A stretch of 9,663 nt of DNA, from the NCBI GenBank assembly GCA_002311925.1, contig DCAK01000030.1, positions 10,427 to 20,089 of the forward strand, written 5' to 3'. The notes under the pieces were generated by a model, which was given only the letters and a program-made list of their open reading frames with translations, made no database searches and was not told where the DNA came from. This stretch comes from Planctomycetes bacterium UBA1135 (lineage in GTDB: Bacteria; Planctomycetota; UBA1135). Below are positions 1-6,397 of the stretch, piece by piece (the first letter of the stretch is position 1; the number at the start of each line of letters is the position of its first letter). Both the position numbers and the translations under genes were made by a program.

Positions 1-621
1 CAGGGATTCATCCCTCTCCTCGCCAAGGCGGAGCAGGCGGGCGCGGAAATTCTCCCCTGCGCAAGGAAGCTCCTGAGGGAGGGAAGCGATTTGGACAGTC
101 CAAGGGGAATTCTCGCCGTTGCCGAGCGGTCCTCCGCAAGCCTGGAGGATGTGCTGGATACCGGCGGGCTTGTCGTGGTGTCCGCGGGAATCCAGGACCC
201 CGGCAATCTCGGCTCCATCCTTCGTTCCGCCGCCGGGCTGGGCGCTTCGGGATTGGTCGTCCTGCAAGGGGGCTCCTCCCCTTGGCATCCCAGGGCGATT
301 CGAGGATCCGCCGGCATGGTGTTCCGACTGCCCGTGACCGAGGGGGTTTCCCCAGAGGCCTTCTTCTCGGAAGCGGATGGAAAGGGCTATGAAATCGTGG
401 CTACCGGAAATGCTGGGGAACCACCCGGGTCCTTCGCTCCTTTCGGCTCCTTGGCTCTTCTCCTGGGTGAGGAGGGGGGAGGGCTCGACCCGAATATCGC
501 GCAAAGGTGCTCCCGGACCCTGACCATCCCCCTCGGGAAGGGGGTGGAATCCTTGAATGTGGGGGCGGCCGCCGCCGTCATGATCCACGCCCTGGTGGGC
601 GACCCGTCGGCCTCAGGCTAG
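1..621 (+). CDS. SpoU/TrmH-family RNA 2'-O-methyltransferase (5' end missing)
   Basis: The reading frame is open from base 1 to the TAG at 619-621, giving 206 residues; about 50 N-terminal residues probably lie outside the window. Visible residues 1-45 resemble the end of the small substrate-binding domain of this family (LDSPRGILAV, like the usual ETPQGVLAV). The rest is the SPOUT knot domain with its three motifs: motif 1 DPGNLGSILRSA (residues 66-77, with the conserved Asn and Arg), motif 2 LLLGEEGGGL (153-162) and motif 3 IPLGKGVESLNVGAAAAV (176-193, with the SLN that helps bind S-adenosylmethionine). The family methylates the 2'-hydroxyl of a ribose in tRNA or rRNA. Which nucleotide is the target (RlmB-, TrmH- or TsnR-like) cannot be told from this fragment. 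A TTG at 91 is an internal codon, not a believable start. The gene converges on the next one, overlapping it by four bases. Confidence 0.93.
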   Translation, partial: QGFIPLLAKAEQAGAEILPCARKLLREGSDLDSPRGILAVAERSSASLEDVLDTGGLVVVSAGIQDPGNLGSILRSAAGLGASGLVVLQGGSSPWHPRAIRGSAGMVFRLPVTEGVSPEAFFSEADGKGYEIVATGNAGEPPGSFAPFGSLALLLGEEGGGLDPNIAQRCSRTLTIPLGKGVESLNVGAAAAVMIHALVGDPSASG

Positions 622-1190
622 GCGGTCAACTTGGGGGCGCCCTCGAGCGACCCCGAAAGGAAGACGAGGTCTCCCGCTCTCCCGCTCGCCCTCAGGGACA
701 TGCCGCTGGAGGCCAAATCCCCGAAGACCTGTTCCTGGGAACCCCGCGGGAAGCCGAAGACCACCAACTGCCCTTCATGGCGGAGCCTGGCGACGAGCGG
801 GTCCCAATCCGCCCGGCTCGGGACTTCACCATCCATTCCCAGAAGGGCCCGATGGTGGCGGGCGTCTCGCGGAAGGTCCTCCACCCGGCCGACCAGATTG
901 GATTCCGCGAGGGTGTCAAGCGGACCTCGGCAGGCCTCCTGGTCGTTGGGATGAAGGGCGGCATCCACCCTCCCGAAGCCAAGCGCCACGGCCGTCAACA
1001 CCGCCAACGCAGACCCGGGCCCCGCGGCCACCAGGGACAAGCGCGCGCGCTTTTCGGAGGCGAGGGCGGAAAGAGGTGAAAGCGCCTGGACGGCGAGCAG
1101 CCCTCCCTCTCGGTTCCAATCCTCCAATGAATCCCGATTCTCGCCCAGGTCCAACTCCAGGTGGCCCAACCGAATCGGCGAGGAGGTCAT
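618..1190 (-). CDS. Degenerate PrmA-like / Rossmann methyltransferase-like protein
   Basis: A 190-residue protein starting at ATG 1190-1188 and ending at TAG 620-618. I do not recognise it firmly. Residues 50-80 have the pattern of a class I methyltransferase motif I (LVAAGPGSALAVLTAVALGF, like LDVGCGSGILAIAA). The acidic residue expected at the end of the next strand is missing: AALHP stands where AVDIDP is usual. Residues 138-150 (HEGQLVVFGFPRG) and the C-terminal strand (DLVFLSGSL) match the last strands of ribosomal-protein L11 methyltransferase PrmA (PGGRLVLSGI and the end strand). PrmA is usually nearly 300 residues, so the N-terminal substrate domain is absent or reduced to about 45 residues. 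The gene begins four bases after the helicase stop (TGA-AAGC-ATG), so it is very likely cotranscribed and translationally coupled with it. Its role is unknown; it may be a non-catalytic relative. The methyltransferase assignment is inference. Confidence 0.75.
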   Translation of the reverse strand: MTSSPIRLGHLELDLGENRDSLEDWNREGGLLAVQALSPLSALASEKRARLSLVAAGPGSALAVLTAVALGFGRVDAALHPNDQEACRGPLDTLAESNLVGRVEDLPRDARHHRALLGMDGEVPSRADWDPLVARLRHEGQLVVFGFPRGSQEQVFGDLASSGMSLRASGRAGDLVFLSGSLEGAPKLTA

Positions 1191-1194
1191 GCTT

Positions 1195-4100
1195 TCAGCC
1201 TACACGGCCCCGACATTCCGAGAATCGGCCCACGAGCCCTCTTTCTTCGAGTTCCTTCGCCAGCCCCATGTGGGCGAAGACCTCTTCCAGGCAACGGTCG
1301 CTGTCGGCGACCAGGAAGTCGGGCTCCTCCCACTCCTCCATGCCCCCGGGCAACTCGCGAAGAAAGTTCCCATGTCGTTTTTCCAGGGCCCGGCGGTCCA
1401 GGATGAAAATGGCCCCCCTGTCGTCCTCCTTGCGCAACAGCCGACCGCATCCCTGCCGAAACATGGCCAACGCCTTCGGCATGTAGATGCGATTGCGCCA
1501 GGGGCCGCGGCCCATGCGCGCCATCTGGGCGTGGGCGTAATCATCCAGTGGGCCATAGGGGAGCTTGGTCATCACCACGTATTGGCAGGTATCGCCGGGA
1601 AGGTCGACTCCGTACCAGAATGTGTCCACGCCCAGGAGGATGCTCTCCTTGGTGGACCGAAACCTGTCGAGGAGGTCCTCCTTTCCGACGCCGGGCATGC
1701 CCTGCCAAAGAAGGGGGATTCCCTTGGCTCTGAACGCCGGCTCGAGGCGGCGCCCCACTTGCCCGAGGACTTGCCGATTGGTGAAGAGCCCCAGAATGCG
1801 ACCTTGGGTCCTTTCGCCCAGGAAGACGAGAAGGTCCTCGACATAGTCGATCCAGGCCTCGGCTTCGGGGCCCCGGTATCCGTAGGGCGGCGCGTCTTCG
1901 GGGATGCAGACCAGGGCCGCCTTGGGGTCGAAGGTGGGGGGGCCGGTGAATGTTTCCACTGCTCGCCCCTCCTTGGCCAGGGTGTCCTCCTCCACCCGGT
2001 CCAAACCCAGATAGCTCTTCATCGACTCGAATCCGCCCTGCAGCCTGGCGGTCGCGCTGACGAGGATGGCGTTCTTGAGCGAGGGGAGATAGGTTTCTCC
2101 CAACCATTCCTGGGGAAGAATCCACTGAAGGGCGAGCAGAGGGCGTCGCCGCCCCTCAAAGACGGTGTGGTAATGAAACTGCTCGCTGAAATCGCCGTCC
2201 TCGCTTTCCCCTCCCAGCCAGAGACCGAGCCCCTCCCGCCAATGGGCGACGACCTCGAGGGGTCGGCGCAGTAGGCCGCACAGCCTCTTGGCGCTTCGCT
2301 GGGGGCGGTCGCCCAATTCCTCGATAATCGTTCTCAGGCTTCCGTCGAGTTGGTCGATGCTGCGGCGCAATGCGTGCAGGGAGGTGACGAGAGCGTCTCC
2401 CCTTCCGTCGTGGAGCCAGTCGTGGAGCAGAAATGCCCGCTCCTCCGGGGACCGGTCGCCCGCCTCCTTGTCTCGCCAAGCCTGAAAGGCCTTGAGGCCC
2501 CGGGCGCAAGCGTGGCCGGAAGCGTCGAGCTTGGCGACTCCGTCGAGAGCGCGTTTTATTTCCTGGCGCAGGCTGGAGGAACTTCCCGAGGGTCCCCGCT
2601 CCACAAGGTGCTGCAGTCTTTCAAGTGGCGACCTGTCCCGTCCCCTTCCGGTGCGCAGGTTGCGCGCCAGCTCGGCCACTTCGTCCAGTTCGATGTCGTA
2701 GGACCGCACGGAAAGGGTGACTTCGTGGAGGTGATCGCATTCGTCGAAAACCAGGTGGGCGAAGGCTTCCGGACGGGAAAGGACATAGGCGTGATTCGTG
2801 AACACCAGGTGGGCGCGGTCGGCCTTCATGGTGCGCACGGCGGCCGCGCATCGGCCTCCGGCGGTGCCGAAACAGCAGGCTGGCATGGCCCGGGCTTGGG
2901 CTAGGCGGGCCCCGGCCGCCCGGTCGGCGCGGGCAGGCTGAGGAAAAGGAAGACCCGGGGGAAGGCCGAATCCGTCGAGGTCGCCGGAAGGGTCTTCGGC
3001 CCAGAAGAGAGCGAGCCTCAGCCAGGTGGCGGATGCGGCGGCCGATGTCGAACCCGCTTCGGGAACTGAATCGGCGAGCGCGCGCCCGCAGATGTAATTG
3101 GCCCGGCCCTTGAGCATGCAGATTCTCGGGAGGTCCTCCTCTTCGACCCCGGATTGGCGCAGGATTTCCAGGGCGCGGGGAACCTCGCGAAAGAAGGCCT
3201 GCTCCTGGAGAGCTCGGGTGTAGGTGCTGACCCCCACCCGGACTTCGTGGCGGACCGACCAGAGGAGCATGGGGGCGAGGTAGGCGAGGGTCTTTCCGGT
3301 TCCCGTGGGAGCGTCGGCAAGGAGAAAACCCTTGCCGGCAAGGGTGGCCTCGACCGCGTGGGCGAAGGCCCGCTGGCCGGGGCGCTCCGTGGCGCCACCC
3401 TTCTGACCCGTTTGGAAATGCGATGGAAGGTGGTCGAAAAAGGCCTCCAGGGTCTCCAAGTCTCCCTGGGGAAGGCCCTCCGAGGGTTCGAGGGCCAACT
3501 TGGTTTCCGGAAAGGGTTCGAATTCCTTTTTGTAGGCGGAATGGAAGCGGGGTTCGATTTCGCTCAGCGGCCGCTCCATTTCCAGGGGGGAATCGTCGAG
3601 GTCCTGGCCGAACATGCCATCCCGCAGAGGGGTTCCTTGACTGTCCTCGAGGTCTCCCGTCCAGCGGGATGGGCGGTCCAGAAGGCGTCGAGCAATTTCC
3701 AGCCAGCCTTCCGGCCCTGCCTCCTCGACCGAGCATGAGGCCTGGGTTTCCTCCAATCCGCGTGCGAACAGTTGGCGGAGAGGGGTGGCCCTCTGGAAAT
3801 GGCGAACAACCAGGGCGTGCGCGAAGTCGCGGAGGTCCTTGGCGTCGGGCTGAGCGGTGGGAGGGGAGCCGATGAAACGTTCCCAAAGAGCGGCGAAGGC
3901 GTTGGACCCGCGGGCCGGGTGCAGGAAGGCGGTGAACCCTTGAAGGTCGAGGACCAGGGGAGGCTCGAGGTCGGGCAGGGCTCTGGTGAAGGTGCTCAGG
4001 AATGCACGGCCATTCGACTCGACAATCACCGCCCGTCCCGCCAGCGGGGCGAGTTGCTCGCCGGCGGCATCTTCCGGGGAGGGGTCCGCGCCGGAATCCA

Positions 4101-4239
4101 CATGGGTTGGGGGGATGAGGGACAGGCCTTCCTCCTCGCAGGGAAAGGTCCGAGCCTCCACGAACCAGGCGCCGTCCTTTTCGGAATCCTGGCCCATGGT
4201 TCGAAGAACGGCGAAGACAGGATCGGTAGCTTCTGGCAT
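1195..4239 (-). CDS. dinG: DinG/XPD-family ATP-dependent helicase with degenerate N-terminal exonuclease domain
   Basis: 1014 residues from ATG 4239-4237. Superfamily 2 helicase motifs appear in order: Q-like ERPGQ (about 285), Walker A DAPTGTGKT (309-317), DEAH-like DECDH (499-503), NHAYVL (482-487), SAT (728-730), motif V GVDTFWYGVDLPG (870-882) and motif VI RQGCGRLLRK (928-937). NYIC (C384) and C455, C456, C464 sit where XPD/DinG proteins bind a 4Fe-4S cluster, though adjacent C455-C456 is unusual. Residues 1-155 follow the layout of the DEDDh exonuclease found at the N-terminus of Firmicute DinG but lack its catalytic acids (see findings). Residues 155-285 are an unrecognised linker. DinG proteins unwind DNA forks, D-loops or R-loops; the substrate here is unknown. 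An upstream in-frame ATG at 4302-4300 would add 21 Pro/Arg-rich residues reading across the G7 tract; I prefer 4239 because exonuclease-like similarity begins there and a -10-like box lies just upstream. Confidence 0.92.
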   Translation of the reverse strand: MPEATDPVFAVLRTMGQDSEKDGAWFVEARTFPCEEEGLSLIPPTHVDSGADPSPEDAAGEQLAPLAGRAVIVESNGRAFLSTFTRALPDLEPPLVLDLQGFTAFLHPARGSNAFAALWERFIGSPPTAQPDAKDLRDFAHALVVRHFQRATPLRQLFARGLEETQASCSVEEAGPEGWLEIARRLLDRPSRWTGDLEDSQGTPLRDGMFGQDLDDSPLEMERPLSEIEPRFHSAYKKEFEPFPETKLALEPSEGLPQGDLETLEAFFDHLPSHFQTGQKGGATERPGQRAFAHAVEATLAGKGFLLADAPTGTGKTLAYLAPMLLWSVRHEVRVGVSTYTRALQEQAFFREVPRALEILRQSGVEEEDLPRICMLKGRANYICGRALADSVPEAGSTSAAASATWLRLALFWAEDPSGDLDGFGLPPGLPFPQPARADRAAGARLAQARAMPACCFGTAGGRCAAAVRTMKADRAHLVFTNHAYVLSRPEAFAHLVFDECDHLHEVTLSVRSYDIELDEVAELARNLRTGRGRDRSPLERLQHLVERGPSGSSSSLRQEIKRALDGVAKLDASGHACARGLKAFQAWRDKEAGDRSPEERAFLLHDWLHDGRGDALVTSLHALRRSIDQLDGSLRTIIEELGDRPQRSAKRLCGLLRRPLEVVAHWREGLGLWLGGESEDGDFSEQFHYHTVFEGRRRPLLALQWILPQEWLGETYLPSLKNAILVSATARLQGGFESMKSYLGLDRVEEDTLAKEGRAVETFTGPPTFDPKAALVCIPEDAPPYGYRGPEAEAWIDYVEDLLVFLGERTQGRILGLFTNRQVLGQVGRRLEPAFRAKGIPLLWQGMPGVGKEDLLDRFRSTKESILLGVDTFWYGVDLPGDTCQYVVMTKLPYGPLDDYAHAQMARMGRGPWRNRIYMPKALAMFRQGCGRLLRKEDDRGAIFILDRRALEKRHGNFLRELPGGMEEWEEPDFLVADSDRCLEEVFAHMGLAKELEERGLVGRFSECRGRVG

Positions 4240-4267
4240 GGACGGTTCCCGGGGGGGCGGCGATAAT
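4239..4267 (+). promoter_or_regulatory. Possible sigma70-like promoter of the dehydrogenase gene
   Basis: TGGACG (4239-4244, four of six matches to TTGACA) and GATAAT (4262-4267, five of six matches to TATAAT) are separated by exactly 17 bases. Transcription would start near 4274, leaving a leader of roughly 27 bases before the ATG at 4301. The spacer contains a run of seven G (4251-4257). The call rests on a consensus match only. Confidence 0.35.
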
Positions 4268-4268
4268 A
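4263..4268 (-). promoter_or_regulatory. Possible -10 box of the helicase operon
   Basis: Read leftward, this is TATTAT (five of six matches to TATAAT). It overlaps the + strand GATAAT by five bases. It lies 23 bases before the chosen helicase ATG, so the leader would be about 16 bases. No good -35 hexamer is seen at the right distance, so the call is weak. If correct, RNA polymerase could not occupy both divergent promoters at once. Confidence 0.25.
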
Positions 4269-4300
4269 CCGGCCCAATTCCTTTTTCCCTCCTCCAGAGC

Positions 4301-5353
4301 ATGCTTCAAATCACCGAAATTCCCGTCGAAGGTTACGAGAAGGTCTGTCGCGGGATTGACACCGCTTCAGGCCTTCACGCCATCATTGCCGTTCACAGCA
4401 CCGCCCTGGGCCCCGCCCTGGGAGGGATGCGCTTGTGGCCCTACGAGTCCCTGGACCAGGCCCTCACGGATGTTCTTCGCTTGGCCCGAGGGATGACCTA
4501 CAAGGCGGCGTGTAGCGGCTTGGATTTGGGCGGCGGCAAGTCGGTGATTCTTGGCGACAACTCCATCAAGTCGGATGATCTTTTCGAAGCAATGGGGGAT
4601 TTCGTGGACTCCTTTGGTGGCGACTACATCACCGCCGAGGATGTGAACACCAAGGTCGAGGACATGGGGGTGGTGGCCACCCGTAGCAAGCATGTGGTGG
4701 GCTTGGCTGGCAAGTCGGGGAATCCCTCTCCGGTGACGGCCATGGGCACCTTTCTCGGGCTCCAGGCAACCCTTGAGGATGTCTTCGGCGATTCCAGCCT
4801 CGTGGGCAAGACCGTCGCGATTGAGGGGGTCGGGGCCGTGGGCTCCATCTATTCCAAGCTTGTCACCGAGGCCGGCGGCACCGTCGTGGTGGCCGACATT
4901 CGCGGGGATGCCGCGCGCAAGGTTGCCGAGGAGACGGGCGGGTCGATGGTGGACCCGGACGCGATCCATTCGGTGGATTGCGATGTCTTCGCCCCCTGCG
5001 CGTTGGGGGGGTCCTTGAACGACGAGACCATTCCCAGGCTCAAGGCCAAGGTCGTCTGCGGGGCCGCCAACAACCAACTTTTGGAACCCCGCCACGGGGA
5101 GCAACTTCGGGAACGGGGAATCAAGTACGCCCCCGACTATGTCGTGAACGCCGGCGGCCTCATCAATGTCTACAACGAGCTGGTTCCGGGCGGATACAGC
5201 GAGGAACGCGCCATGAAGCGGGTGGAAAGCATCCGCGTCAACATGAAAGCCATTCTGGGCATGGCGAGGGCCGAGGACATCTGCACTTCCGTGGCCGCCG
5301 ACCGATTCGCCGAGACTCGGATTCAGGAAGCCTTGGCCCCCAACCGAACCTGA
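4301..5353 (+). CDS. Glu/Leu/Phe/Val dehydrogenase family, leucine/valine dehydrogenase type
   Basis: A 350-residue NAD-dependent amino-acid dehydrogenase. Enzymes of this size oxidatively deaminate leucine, valine or related amino acids to 2-oxo acids and ammonia in the cytoplasm; they serve branched-chain amino-acid breakdown or feed branched fatty-acid precursors. The N-terminal domain has GPALGGMRLWPY (37-48), MTYKAA with K68 and GLDLGGGK with K80, matching the substrate and catalytic lysines of Bacillus leucine dehydrogenase at the same numbers, which supports the start at 4301. The nucleotide-binding domain has GVGAVG (176-181) followed by an acidic residue after the second strand (VVVADI, D199), favouring NAD over NADP. 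NAGGLINVYNEL (283-294) is the usual C-terminal signature. There is no clear Shine-Dalgarno sequence. The gene is divergent from the helicase and convergent with the aminopeptidase. Substrate choice among Leu, Val, Ile or Phe cannot be decided by eye. Confidence 0.93.
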   Translation: MLQITEIPVEGYEKVCRGIDTASGLHAIIAVHSTALGPALGGMRLWPYESLDQALTDVLRLARGMTYKAACSGLDLGGGKSVILGDNSIKSDDLFEAMGDFVDSFGGDYITAEDVNTKVEDMGVVATRSKHVVGLAGKSGNPSPVTAMGTFLGLQATLEDVFGDSSLVGKTVAIEGVGAVGSIYSKLVTEAGGTVVVADIRGDAARKVAEETGGSMVDPDAIHSVDCDVFAPCALGGSLNDETIPRLKAKVVCGAANNQLLEPRHGEQLRERGIKYAPDYVVNAGGLINVYNELVPGGYSEERAMKRVESIRVNMKAILGMARAEDICTSVAADRFAETRIQEALAPNRT

Positions 5354-5362
5354 AGCCTCAGG
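5349..5362. repeat. Small inverted repeat at a convergent gene junction
   Basis: CCTGA-AGCC-TCAGG is a perfect five-base stem with a four-base loop. Its arms contain both stop codons, TGA of the dehydrogenase (5351-5353) and TGA of the aminopeptidase on the other strand (5360-5358). A second overlapping dyad, AGCCT-C-AGGCT, spans 5354-5364. No T-rich tract follows on either strand, so it is not a standard intrinsic terminator; a role in two-way termination is only possible. Confidence 0.3.
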
Positions 5363-6284
5363 CTGTCAGGACCTCGACGCCGTCCTCGGTGATGAGGAGG
5401 GAGTGTTCGGTTTGGGCGATGCGGACTTCCGGATTGGGGTCCACCAGGGGCGGGTAGGCGGAGATGCAGCCGGTGCGCAGAAGGCGCATCAATGAAGATT
5501 CAAGGTCGTCCCCTGAAACTCGGTCCGTGAAACTGCGCCGCGCGAAGGGGAGTCCGTTGAGGTCCTCGATGACCGCCCAGGCCTCAGGGTGAATCCCCTT
5601 CATTTTCCGGGGTTCACGGGAGAGCATGAAGACCTCGGCCTTGCCCTGGTCGTGGACATGGCCCTCGCCGTCGGTGGCGAAGGGTTCGACCGCGATGACC
5701 ATGCCGGCGCGAAGCACATCCTTTTGGCCCGGGTCCGGAGAGGCCGGCACCGAGGGTGGAGTGTGGACCCGCCACCGGGCGATGCCGTGACCGGTCAGGT
5801 TGTAGACGGGGCGGAAGCCTCGTTCGAGGATGGTTTCCTCAATGACCGTGCTGAGGTCCTTGATGGGAACCCCGGGGCCCGCGACTTCGATGGCGGCGGC
5901 GAGAGCGGAGGCCGAGGCGTCGATGAGTCGCTTGAGGCGCGGGTCGTCCCCCAGGTGGACGGTCTGGGCGGTGTCGGCGAGATAACCGTCCACCACGACC
6001 CCCACATCCAGCTTGGCGACATCGTTCTCACAGTAGACGGTGGGGTCGCCAGGGCGGGGGCAATAGTGGGCCGCGACATGGTTGCGGCTGGTCTGGGCGG
6101 GAAAGCCGATGCCGGCACCCTGGCTTCGGATGAAGGCCTCCACCTCGAGAATGACCTCCTCGAGCCGGATTCCGGGCTGAATCATGGCGGCGCCCAACTT
6201 GCGGGCTTCGCCTGCGATTTTTCCGGCAGCCCGGAAGGCGTCCGCCTCTTCGGGGCGGGCGGCAGGAAGTTGTATTTCGCTCAT
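5358..6284 (-). CDS. map: Type II methionine aminopeptidase (archaeal-like MetAP2, M24 family)
   Basis: 308 residues from ATG 6284. It removes the initiator methionine from new proteins, using a two-metal site. The five expected ligands are in order: D93 and D104 in KLDVGVVVDGYLADTA, H166 in NLTGHGIARW, E200 in AVEPFATDGEG and E293 in AQTEHSLLITEDGVE. H73 in NHVAAHYCP is the conserved substrate-side histidine. The spacing and wording of these motifs follow archaeal and eukaryotic type II enzymes. Residues 205-280 form the extra helical insertion (LSREPRKMKGIHPEAWAVIE region) that bacterial type I enzymes of about 250-265 residues lack. Type II enzymes are the rule in archaea and eukaryotes and occur only in some bacteria. 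In-frame starts at GTG 6311, ATG 6296 and ATG 6290 are alternatives; none has a clear ribosome-binding site, and 6284 was chosen because it gives the most family-like N-terminus. The gene is convergent with the dehydrogenase (four-base gap) and divergent from the kinase. Confidence 0.9.
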   Translation of the reverse strand: MSEIQLPAARPEEADAFRAAGKIAGEARKLGAAMIQPGIRLEEVILEVEAFIRSQGAGIGFPAQTSRNHVAAHYCPRPGDPTVYCENDVAKLDVGVVVDGYLADTAQTVHLGDDPRLKRLIDASASALAAAIEVAGPGVPIKDLSTVIEETILERGFRPVYNLTGHGIARWRVHTPPSVPASPDPGQKDVLRAGMVIAVEPFATDGEGHVHDQGKAEVFMLSREPRKMKGIHPEAWAVIEDLNGLPFARRSFTDRVSGDDLESSLMRLLRTGCISAYPPLVDPNPEVRIAQTEHSLLITEDGVEVLTA

Positions 6285-6340
6285 GGGCATGTCCATTGGA
6301 TATGGCCGCACAGTCTAGGAAAGCGGGCCAAAAACACCCA

Positions 6341-6364
6341 TCGGGCCTTCAGTTTCGGCCTTCA
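6341..6364. repeat. Imperfect direct repeat in the map/kinase intergenic region
   Basis: TCGGGCCTTCA (6341-6351) and TCGGCCTTCA (6355-6364) are near-identical copies spaced 14 bases apart; a further CGGGCC lies at 6324-6329. They sit in the 113-base divergent region upstream of the kinase. They could be a regulator site or chance similarity in GC-rich DNA. Confidence 0.3.
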
Positions 6365-6382
6365 TTTGGTCGAAGTAAATCC

Positions 6383-6387
6383 GGAGG
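6383..6387 (+). promoter_or_regulatory. Ribosome binding site fixing the kinase start
   Basis: GGAGG ends ten bases before the ATG at 6398. It is the only clear Shine-Dalgarno sequence I found among the seven starts in the window whose upstream sequence is available. It decides for 6398 over the in-frame ATG at 6296, which would read through intergenic DNA. Confidence 0.7.
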
Positions 6388-6397
6388 TCAATCAACG

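Noticed and set aside
1189..2274. A 361-codon open frame on the + strand
   Set aside because: It is antisense to the C-terminal half of the helicase, whose motifs V and VI are clearly coded on the - strand here; no domain is visible in the + translation.
3986..4300. N-terminal extension of the dehydrogenase back to 3986
   Set aside because: The extension is antisense to the helicase start and not family-like; with the start at 4301 the catalytic lysines fall at 68 and 80, as in leucine dehydrogenases.
2621..4309. A 562-codon open frame on the - strand
   Set aside because: It lies in another frame of the helicase gene and is rich in Arg, Pro, Gly and Ser without any recognisable motif; long stop-free shadow frames are expected in GC-rich DNA.
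5005..5011. G7 tract inside the dehydrogenase gene as a contingency locus
   Set aside because: Housekeeping-type enzyme, and G runs are common in this base composition; no evidence of variation from one sequence.
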